Shown here one piece after another: positions 1 through 5,749 of a DNA stretch of 7,157 nt. The stretch is from Opitutaceae bacterium (GTDB lineage: Bacteria; Verrucomicrobiota; Verrucomicrobiia; Opitutales; Opitutaceae): the NCBI GenBank assembly GCA_023265535.1, contig JAHFTI010000213.1:1-7157 (forward strand). Reading direction: 5' to 3'. Each line of letters begins with the position of its first letter. Position 1 is the stretch's first letter. The notes under the pieces are model-generated. The model ran no database searches and was not told where the DNA came from. It was given only the letters and a program-made list of their open reading frames with translations. A program made the position numbers and the translations under genes.

Positions 1-759
1 CTCGGTACCTATTTTGACCAGGGGCATCATCACGCCAAGTGGGGGCAGGCTCCCTTTGCCACGCGCAGCTTCCGGCTGGGCCTGCTGTCTCCGCTCGAGG
101 CCACGCGTGAGTTGCGCGTCAGTGCCTCCTATTGGAAGGAGGCGCGTCACCTCGATGTGCTGTGGCTCCGTGCCCAGCCCGGCCAGGACCTTGGCTTCCT
201 GAGCCACAGGCTTCTCGTCAACGAGGAGCTGTTGCCCGCCGGCGAGGCCAGCCACGTGCTGCGCCGCGACGCGGCATCGCCTCTCCCGGCGCGTGTCCTC
301 CAAGGCCCTGCCGGCCCGGTCTTTCTCGTGGAGGCTCCCGCCGCCGCCACGATCGTCGGCTATCTCGGTGGCACCGAGCAGGCGCTCAGCCAGCTCGGAA
401 TTCGCTGCGAGCCGTTCGGCCTCAACTCCGCCTCACTCACGGCAGTGGCCCTCGATTCCAGGCCGCTCGCCGAATCCAAGCGACTCCTCGTGACGCTGGT
501 CGCCCGCGCAGGCAACCAGGGCGCCCGATGGAATCCCGAGCGAAGCTCGCTCGGGGAGAACTGGGGCCATGGCCCCACCATCGCCGAGCCCGTGCCCGCG
601 CTCATCCGCGTGCGCCGCACGGCGGCGTCGAACGTGTATCCACTTTCCCCTGACGGAAGCCGGCTTCCGGCCCTGCCTTCGCGCCTGGTCGATGGGCAGC
701 TCAGTTTCTCAACGAAGGACGGACCGCGCACGCTCCACTACGAGGTCGTCCCAGAATAG
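1..759 (+). CDS. C-terminal part of a probable glycoside hydrolase or carbohydrate-related protein (5' end outside window)
   Basis: The reading frame is open from the first base to a TAG stop at 757-759, giving 252 residues with no start inside that is clearly better than reading in from upstream, so this is a 5'-truncated gene. The N-terminal part (GTYFDQGHHHAKWGQAPFA) resembles the end of a catalytic barrel rich in His and Trp. The rest looks like a beta-rich accessory domain. Residues about 159-203, with LLVTLVARAGNQG, then WNPERSSLGENWGHGP and an EPVPA stretch, resemble the end of beta-sandwich domains I associate with verrucomicrobial and planctomycete glycoside hydrolases. That resemblance is from memory and the family is not identified. 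The next gene on the same strand is a secreted glycoside hydrolase 113 bp downstream, which supports a role in glycan breakdown. An internal TTG at 112 could mimic a start but is not needed. Confidence 0.6.
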   Translation, partial: LGTYFDQGHHHAKWGQAPFATRSFRLGLLSPLEATRELRVSASYWKEARHLDVLWLRAQPGQDLGFLSHRLLVNEELLPAGEASHVLRRDAASPLPARVLQGPAGPVFLVEAPAAATIVGYLGGTEQALSQLGIRCEPFGLNSASLTAVALDSRPLAESKRLLVTLVARAGNQGARWNPERSSLGENWGHGPTIAEPVPALIRVRRTAASNVYPLSPDGSRLPALPSRLVDGQLSFSTKDGPRTLHYEVVPE

Positions 760-784
760 AAGCCTTGGCCGCCTGCCATGGCTT
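760..784 (+). terminator. Weak hairpin after the first gene, possible terminator
   Basis: Directly after the TAG stop, AAGCC-t-TGGC (760-769) pairs with GCCA-t-GGCTT (775-784) around a 5-nt loop, giving nine base pairs broken by one T/T mismatch. The T-tract is short (TTT, 783-785, two of which lie in the stem), so intrinsic termination would be weak. Inferred from base pairing only. Confidence 0.35.
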
Positions 785-808
785 TCGTGCAGCCGCCTGG
801 GGCAGGGG

Positions 809-826
809 ACCCGATCGGGTAATACC
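809..826. promoter_or_regulatory. Nested palindromes upstream of the secreted hydrolase gene
   Basis: ACCCGATCGGGT (809-820) is a perfect 12-bp palindrome. It overlaps a second, odd-centred palindrome GGTA-a-TACC (818-826). They lie about 47-64 bp upstream of the ATG at 873, where an operator could sit. A small CGCAC-AAAAA-GTGTG hairpin (830-844, with one G/T wobble) follows. I see no convincing -35/-10 pair; TAGGAT at 845-850 is the best -10-like hexamer and has no matching -35. The regulatory role is inference. Confidence 0.3.
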
Positions 827-872
827 GTCCGCACAAAAAGTGTGTAGGATGGCGTGACACCCCTTCCCCCTG

Positions 873-3800
873 ATGAACTCCCTCCGTGGCCCTTGCGGCC
901 TTTGCCTGCTGCTGTTCTGCCTGCTTGGCCTCAACGCCCGCGCCGCCGTGCCCGCGGGATCGCCGATCTCACCCTACCTCATCGGCCAGAACTACTGGTA
1001 TAACCCGCCCGATTCCGCCTATCCGATCATCGGCACCAGCGGAGTGAAAATGATCCGCATAGGCGGCAAGGCCTATGATGACACGCCGCTGTCGGATGCC
1101 AACCTGCTCAGGCAGGTGGACAATATCCGCAGCATCGGTGCCGAGCCCCTGATCCAGGTTTCGCGGCACAAGGGGGCCGCGGTGGCCGCCGCGACGGTCA
1201 CCTACCTGAATGTCACGCACTCGCGTGGCGTGAAGTTCTGGTCCATCGGCAACGAGCCCGACCTGAACTGGACTGGGACCGAGGCCGAGCTCGTCTCCCT
1301 GGTCGAGACCTACACCAAGGCCATCTCCGTCGCCATGCGCGACGTGGACCCCTCGATCCGGATCTGCTCCTCCGACATGGCATCGTACAGCACCTCCAAG
1401 TTCGAGGCACTGCTGGGCGGTGCGAACGACATCACGGGCAAGGACCCCAAGGGGCGTTACTACGTCGACAACATCAACCTCCACCGCTACCCCTTCTCCA
1501 ACGTGATCACGCGGGCCGCGGTGCTCGCCGAGCTGCACGGAAGCTTCGAGTCGCGCATCAGCGCCATGGTGGGTCGTATTGCCTACGCGAATACATTCCA
1601 TGGGCGCACGGGCGATGCCGCGCTCACCTGGGGCCTCACCGAGTTCAACCTCACCTACAAAAATCCCGACACGAGCATCAACAATGTCGCCGGTCTGGGC
1701 GTCTCCTCGTTCCTCAACGGCCAGTTCTTCGCCGAGTACTACCGAGTGGGAATGAAGCACGGTGCGCAGATGATGACCACCTGGAGCCTGATGGAGGGTG
1801 GGGGCAACGGCAGCACCACCGACTTCGGCTTCATCGGCGGCTCCTGGGCCAGCCCCGTGATGCGCTCCAGCTTCTATCACATGCAGATGGTGGCCCTGCA
1901 CATGCTCCCGGGAACCTATGTGCCGAGCAGCTCCACGGTCCCGAACCTCGCGGTGCTCAGCACCCGCAGGACGGCCGGCGGCCAGCTCGCGGTCATGCTG
2001 CTGAACGAGGATGCCAGCGCGCACCAGGCGTTCACGCTGCGCATGAACGATGAGCCGGTGCTCGGCGCCGGCGCCAAGGTCAGCGTGTCGGGTGGCATCG
2101 CCCGCGAATTCTCAGCCAGCCTCGAGAACCAGAGCTCCGTGGTCCTGCTCTTCGATGCCACCGGCACCCTGCGGCAGAGCATCCATTATTCGCTCACCCG
2201 CAACCGCCTCAATCTCCCTCCCCTGGTCCGCACCTATCCGCTGTTCACGCGTGCGCCTTCCGCCCCCACGGACCTCTGTGTCCAGGCAGGTGACGGCTCG
2301 CTCAGCCTCAACTGGAGCAGCGGAGCCGCCGAGTCCTTCACGGTGAGGCGGGCCCCCGCCGGTAGTGATGCTTTCACTACACTCGTGACGGGCCTGCTCG
2401 TGCCCTCCTACACCGATGGGGGGCTCACCAACGGTGTCGGCTACCGCTATGTGGTCAGCGCGGTGAATGCCCTGGGCGAGAGCCCCGTCTCGATCCCCGC
2501 CGAGGGCGCGCCCGAGGCGCGCACTCTCGCCTCGGCGGTCCACGAGGCCGAATCGCTCTCCCTGTTCACGAGCGGCAGCACTTCTTCCGTCGTCGCGGAA
2601 GGCACGGCGAGCAGTGGCAGCTGGGTGCAGCTCAATGCCTCTGCCCCCGACCCCTTCCTTGAGTTCACCACACCCTCCCTGCCCGCAGGCGCCTACCGGT
2701 TTCAGCTCGCCTACAAGGCCAACAACAATCGTGGACAGGCCCGGCTGAGCATCGATGGAGTCACCGTTGGCGACCCCCTGGACCAGTATGCCACCAGCCC
2801 CAGTTTTACCTCGGTGGTGGTGGGGCGCGTGAATTTCGCCAGCGCTGGCACGCATGTGGTCCGGCTGGCCTGCACGGGAAAGAATGCCTCCTCCTCCGGT
2901 TACCTGATCTCAGCGGATCGTTTCGACTTTCTCGCCCCTGAGCCGGTCTATCTTGTGCTGGGCAACCTGCTGCAGTCGGGCAGCGCCGCACCCACCGAGC
3001 CCAGCCTGCAGGGCACGCCTTCGGAGGTTCCCATCTCCCTCAGCTACGATGGCTCCGCCTCCCTGCCGTCGCTGCCGGGCAGTTACAAGGTCGTCGCCCG
3101 CAGCAATTCCCCCGATTATTTCGGCGCCACCAGCGGCACGCTCAGCATCAGCGCCACTCCGCTCGATCCCAGCCTCCTGGTGAACCTTTCCGTGCGCACC
3201 ACGCTCGCCGCCAACCAGGTGCTGACTGTCGGCCTGGTCATGCAGGGCGGCGAAAAGCCCGTGCTCCTGCGTGCCGCGGGTCCGGCCCTTGCCGCCTTCG
3301 GGGTGACTGACACGATGCCCGACCCCCGTGTCACGCTGTTCAAGGGTACCACAGCCATCGATGCCAACGATGATTGGGCGGGCAATCCGGCCCTCGCTTC
3401 GGCCATCAGCGCCGTGCGAGCCTTTCCCTACACGGACGCCGCGAGCCGCGATGCGGGGCTGCTCGCGCTGATCGAGGGCAACCGCACCCTTGAGGTGTCC
3501 GGCCCCACCGGTGGCAATGTGATCGTGGAGGCCTATGACGCGGGCAGCGGCGCCAATCCGCACCTCGTCAATCTCTCTGCGCTCAACTTTGTCGGCACGG
3601 GCAACGACATCCTCACTGCAGGTCTGACCCTGGCAGGCTCAGGCACCAAGACCCTGCTCATTCGCGCCGTCGGCCCCAGCCTGCAGGCGTTTGGAGTTCC
3701 GGGCACGATGGCGAATCCGATGCTTGAGGTTTTCTCCACTTCCAACGGTCCGGTGAAAATCGCCGAGAACGACGACCACGCGTCCACCCTTGCACCCGTG

Positions 3801-3950
3801 GCCCAACAGGTCGGCGCCTTTCCACTCAATGCGGGAAGCACGGACGCCTCGCTGCTCATCGACTTGCCTGCGGGGACCTACACCGTGCAGGTCTCCGGTG
3901 TCGGGGGCGGCACCGGGGTGGCCATCGTCGAGGTTTACGAGGTGCCCTGA
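873..3950 (+). CDS. Secreted modular glycoside hydrolase (clan-A-like barrel, Fn3, CBM-like, Ig-like, two C-terminal modules)
   Basis: 1025 residues. Residues 1-24 are a Sec signal peptide (MNSLR, a Leu-rich core, cleavage probably after ARA at 22-24), so the enzyme leaves the cytoplasm. Residues about 26-345 form a (beta/alpha)8-type catalytic domain. It carries the clan GH-A pair of Glu: E128 in SIGNEPD (likely acid/base) and E257 in GLTEFN (likely nucleophile). The TEFN motif is closest to GH39-type enzymes, but GH44, GH51 or GH79 relatives cannot be excluded and the substrate is unknown. Residues 350-455 are a beta-sandwich (LAVMLLNED). Residues 460-548 are an Fn3 domain. Residues 555-688 look like a CBM6/35-type domain, starting HEAESL and ending ADRFDFL. 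Residues 691-760 are an Ig/MBG-like repeat (ISLSYDGSASLP...GSYKVVA). Residues 769-897 and 898-1025 are two copies of the Opitutaceae-type module. ATG 873 is chosen because the signal peptide begins there; no Shine-Dalgarno sequence precedes it, only a pyrimidine-rich stretch. The stop overlaps the end of convergent hemH. Confidence 0.88.
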   Translation: MNSLRGPCGLCLLLFCLLGLNARAAVPAGSPISPYLIGQNYWYNPPDSAYPIIGTSGVKMIRIGGKAYDDTPLSDANLLRQVDNIRSIGAEPLIQVSRHKGAAVAAATVTYLNVTHSRGVKFWSIGNEPDLNWTGTEAELVSLVETYTKAISVAMRDVDPSIRICSSDMASYSTSKFEALLGGANDITGKDPKGRYYVDNINLHRYPFSNVITRAAVLAELHGSFESRISAMVGRIAYANTFHGRTGDAALTWGLTEFNLTYKNPDTSINNVAGLGVSSFLNGQFFAEYYRVGMKHGAQMMTTWSLMEGGGNGSTTDFGFIGGSWASPVMRSSFYHMQMVALHMLPGTYVPSSSTVPNLAVLSTRRTAGGQLAVMLLNEDASAHQAFTLRMNDEPVLGAGAKVSVSGGIAREFSASLENQSSVVLLFDATGTLRQSIHYSLTRNRLNLPPLVRTYPLFTRAPSAPTDLCVQAGDGSLSLNWSSGAAESFTVRRAPAGSDAFTTLVTGLLVPSYTDGGLTNGVGYRYVVSAVNALGESPVSIPAEGAPEARTLASAVHEAESLSLFTSGSTSSVVAEGTASSGSWVQLNASAPDPFLEFTTPSLPAGAYRFQLAYKANNNRGQARLSIDGVTVGDPLDQYATSPSFTSVVVGRVNFASAGTHVVRLACTGKNASSSGYLISADRFDFLAPEPVYLVLGNLLQSGSAAPTEPSLQGTPSEVPISLSYDGSASLPSLPGSYKVVARSNSPDYFGATSGTLSISATPLDPSLLVNLSVRTTLAANQVLTVGLVMQGGEKPVLLRAAGPALAAFGVTDTMPDPRVTLFKGTTAIDANDDWAGNPALASAISAVRAFPYTDAASRDAGLLALIEGNRTLEVSGPTGGNVIVEAYDAGSGANPHLVNLSALNFVGTGNDILTAGLTLAGSGTKTLLIRAVGPSLQAFGVPGTMANPMLEVFSTSNGPVKIAENDDHASTLAPVAQQVGAFPLNAGSTDASLLIDLPAGTYTVQVSGVGGGTGVAIVEVYEVP
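3177..3947 (+). repeat. Tandem protein module, two copies, at the C terminus of the hydrolase
   Basis: Residues 769-897 and 898-1025 align with an offset of 129. Both start LVNLS, continue with a variable VRTT or ALNF, then LTVGLVMQGG versus LTAGLTLAGSG, LLRAAGPALAAFGV versus LIRAVGPSLQAFGV, a MPDP versus MANP turn, an NDDW versus NDDH motif, AFP, and end VIVEAYD versus AIVEVYEVP. The copies have diverged, so the duplication is old. Modules like this recur at the C termini of secreted Opitutaceae proteins; their role, perhaps surface retention or stability, is not established. Confidence 0.75.
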
Positions 3951-4981
3951 GCACCCGCCAGCCACTTCTCGATGCGGCCGCGCGTGAAGGCGATGTAGCT
4001 CTCGTGGTCGTTGAGGCAGGGGATCTGTTCGAACCATTCGCCGCCGGCCTCGATGAAGGTTTCCTTACCTTCGACGGAGATTTCCTCGAGCGTCTCGAGG
4101 CAGTCGGCCACGAAGGCCGGCGTCATGACGAGCAGGCGCTTCTTGCCCTCCTCGGCGAGGCGCTTGAGCTCGTAGTCGGTGTAGGGCGTCAGCCAGGGCT
4201 CGCCCACGAGGCGCGACTGGAACGACACCGCATACTTGTCGGCGGGAATGCCCGCACGCTTCACGAAGGCGCGCACCGTGGCCAGGCACTGCGCCTTGTA
4301 GCAGGTGGCGTGCACGGGCGAGGGGGTGTTGCAGCAGTCGGCGACGCAGTTGCAGTGGGCCTTGCTGCTGTCGGCCTTTGACAGGTGGCGCACCGGGATG
4401 CCGTGGAAGCTGAAAAGCAGGAAGTCGTGCGGCTTGGCGAGGTGTTCGGCGGAGCGCGTGTAGAGTGCCTCGATGTAGTCCGCGTCCTGGTAGAAGGGTT
4501 GGATGCAGTCCACGCGGACCTTGGGCCCCTGCCTGGCGAATTCCTCGTAGACCTTCACCACGACGGTCTCCCAGCTCGACATCGCGTAGTGCGGGTACTG
4601 CGGGAGCAGGAAAACCTCCTCGACACCGGCCGCCACGAGCTCCCCGACGACGCTGGCGATGGAAGGCTTGCCGTAGCGCATGGCGAGGGCAACGGGTACG
4701 TCCTTGCGTGCGAGGGCTTCCTCTACCTTGGCGCGCACACTCTTGCTCGTGATGATGAGTGGGGACCCCTCGGGTTGCCAGACGGACTGGTAGGCGTGGG
4801 AGGACTTCGGCGAGCGGAAAGGGGTGATGATGGCGTTGACGAGCAGCCAGCGTAAGGGCTGGACGGGTTTGTCGATCACGCGTTCGTCGCCGAGAAACTC
4901 GCGCAGGTAACGCTTCACATCGGGTACGCTGGTGGAGTCGGGAGAACCTAGGTTGACGAGCAGGACGGCGCGTTTGGGCAT
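3935..4981 (-). CDS. hemH: Ferrochelatase with internal cysteine cluster
   Basis: 348 residues, normal length for the family. The enzyme inserts ferrous iron into a porphyrin at the end of haem synthesis (protoporphyrin IX to protohaem, or coproporphyrin III to coprohaem in the coproporphyrin route) and is usually cytosolic or loosely membrane-associated. Visible landmarks are the N-terminal AVLLVNLGSPDS, FLGDERVID, the signature FSFHGIPVRHL with catalytic His193, VSFQSRLVGEPWLTPYTD (252-269), and the ADCLETLEEI motif with the conserved acidic Glu296. Between the signature and FQSR lies a segment with six cysteines (C210, C212, C216, C217, C227, C232). It matches the arrangement known in Myxococcus-type ferrochelatases, where an internal group of four Cys binds a [2Fe-2S] cluster. 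The start at 4981 gives the canonical MPKRAVLL N terminus; the frame stays open upstream to 5245 but that extension runs into the divergent gene and adds no family sequence. No good Shine-Dalgarno is seen. The 3' end overlaps the hydrolase gene by 16 bp. Confidence 0.95.
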   Translation of the reverse strand: MPKRAVLLVNLGSPDSTSVPDVKRYLREFLGDERVIDKPVQPLRWLLVNAIITPFRSPKSSHAYQSVWQPEGSPLIITSKSVRAKVEEALARKDVPVALAMRYGKPSIASVVGELVAAGVEEVFLLPQYPHYAMSSWETVVVKVYEEFARQGPKVRVDCIQPFYQDADYIEALYTRSAEHLAKPHDFLLFSFHGIPVRHLSKADSSKAHCNCVADCCNTPSPVHATCYKAQCLATVRAFVKRAGIPADKYAVSFQSRLVGEPWLTPYTDYELKRLAEEGKKRLLVMTPAFVADCLETLEEISVEGKETFIEAGGEWFEQIPCLNDHESYIAFTRGRIEKWLAGAQGTS

Positions 4982-4987
4982 GCGCAA

Positions 4988-5016
4988 AGATGTCCGTCGT
5001 TCCGTGGGAAAGTCAA
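4988..5016 (-). promoter_or_regulatory. Possible hemH promoter (TTGACT -35)
   Basis: On the minus strand TTGACT (5016-5011) matches five of six bases of the sigma-70 -35 box. The hexamer 17 bp downstream, ACATCT (4993-4988), is a poor -10. If it were used, the transcript would begin close to the ATG at 4981 and be nearly leaderless, consistent with the lack of a ribosome binding site. Tentative. Confidence 0.22.
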
Positions 5017-5075
5017 ATGGAGCCGACACTGCCCTGCACGGTTCGTCTTGCCGCGCGGCACGGGGGGGCTTTCGT

Positions 5076-5081
5076 GGGAGG
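5076..5081 (+). promoter_or_regulatory. Ribosome binding site of the quinone oxidoreductase gene
   Basis: GGGAGG lies 3 nt before the ATG at 5085 (GGAG 4 nt before). Although the spacing is short, it is the clearest Shine-Dalgarno in the window and supports this ATG over upstream in-frame codons that would run through the 103-bp divergent spacer and into hemH. Confidence 0.5.
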
Positions 5082-5084
5082 GCC

Positions 5085-5681
5085 ATGAGGATCTCGCTCA
5101 TTCTTTGCCACCCCGCCCAGGGGAGTTTCAACCATGCGCTGGCCCAGGCCTGCGCAGGCGCCCTGCGCGAGGCGGGGCACGAGGTGGAATTCCATGACCT
5201 CCACGCGGAAGGCTTCGACCCGGTCTTTGGTCCGGAGGAACACAAGCGCGACGCCGTGCTGCCGCCGCTCGTCGAGCGTCACGTGGAGCAGCTGTGCGCC
5301 GCTGACGGCCTGGTCATCGTGCATCCCAACTACTGGTGCCGCCCGCCCGCCATGCTGTGCGGCTGGGTGGACCGGGTGCTGCGCCCTGGCAGGGCCTATC
5401 GCTTTGTGCCGGATGGCAAGGGCGGGGCGCGTCCGGAGGGACTTCTCAAGCTGCGTTTCGCCGCTGTGATCACCACCGCCAACACCCCCCCGGACAAGGA
5501 GCAGGCGCTGTATGGCGATCCGCTGGACCAGCATTGGCGGAAGATTGTCTTCGGGCTTTGCGGGGTGCAACGCGTGGAGCGCCTGGCCGTGGCCCCCGTG
5601 ATCACGAGCACCGAGGAACAGCGGCGTAGTTGGCTGGCGAATACGGCAGCCTCCGTGCTGGCCCTGACACGCGAGGGGTGA
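5085..5681 (+). CDS. NAD(P)H dehydrogenase (quinone)-type flavodoxin-fold oxidoreductase
   Basis: 198 residues, typical of the Flavodoxin_2 family (MdaB, KefF and YrkL-like NAD(P)H:quinone oxidoreductases). These flavoproteins pass two electrons from NAD(P)H to quinones or similar acceptors in the cytosol. The flavin-binding loop HPAQGSFNHALAQA (9-22) follows the first strand MRISLILC. The second hallmark, VIVHPNYWCRPPAMLCGWVDRVL with a following PGRAYRF (77-107), matches the family's FPxYW...PAxLKGWxDRV...GxAF region. The usual Lys before GW is Cys92 here. ITTANTPPDKEQALYG (129-144) fits the third flavin or substrate loop. The start is set by the first family strand and by GGGAGG just upstream; a 51-residue upstream extension of the frame is Arg/Ser-rich and not family-like. 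The gene is divergent from hemH across 103 bp and convergent with the regulator gene. Exact substrate is unknown. Confidence 0.88.
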   Translation: MRISLILCHPAQGSFNHALAQACAGALREAGHEVEFHDLHAEGFDPVFGPEEHKRDAVLPPLVERHVEQLCAADGLVIVHPNYWCRPPAMLCGWVDRVLRPGRAYRFVPDGKGGARPEGLLKLRFAAVITTANTPPDKEQALYGDPLDQHWRKIVFGLCGVQRVERLAVAPVITSTEEQRRSWLANTAASVLALTREG

Positions 5682-5706
5682 CGGGCGAGGGGGGACCGGC
5701 CCGGCA

Positions 5707-5724
5707 GGGCAGGGAAGGGCAGGG
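5707..5724 (+). other. Canonical G-quadruplex motif in the convergent spacer
   Basis: The spacer has GGG-CA-GGG-AA-GGG-CA-GGG: four runs of three G with loops of exactly two bases, a strong sequence match to a G-quadruplex. It begins 26 bp after the stop of the oxidoreductase gene and is on its sense strand, so its read-through RNA would also carry it. The flanks are G-rich (G6 at 5689-5694). GGGCAGGG occurs twice, 10 bp apart. The spacer (5682-5749) has no normal hairpin plus T-tract; a short GGGCG-GA-CGCCC dyad (5722-5733) overlaps the fourth G-run. A role in transcript end formation is inference. Confidence 0.6.
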
Positions 5725-5749
5725 CGGACGCCCCGACAACCGGCCTGGC

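Noticed and set aside
849..857. Two-codon upstream reading frame ATG GCG TGA before the hydrolase
   Set aside because: Such minimal frames are expected by chance; there is no properly spaced ribosome binding site.
873..950. Lipoprotein signal in the hydrolase N terminus (Cys at residues 8, 11 and 16)
   Set aside because: None of the Cys sits in a proper lipobox (LFC, GPC and GLC do not fit), while ARA at 22-24 gives a normal signal peptidase I site.
969..2024. Minus-strand open frame of 351 residues opposite the hydrolase
   Set aside because: Composition rich in His, Gly, Val and Ala is typical of antisense shadows in GC-rich DNA, with no recognisable domain; the plus strand encodes a clear signal peptide and catalytic domain.
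3895..3916. CCGGTG/CACCGG hairpin near the hydrolase stop as a terminator
   Set aside because: It lies within the Gly-rich coding end, has a 10-nt loop and no T-tract; it is explained by the GVGGGTG codons.
4982..5245. N-terminal extension of hemH by 88 residues to an upstream start at 5245
   Set aside because: It would run through the divergent spacer and antisense to the oxidoreductase gene, and family members begin near MPKRAVLLVNLGSP.
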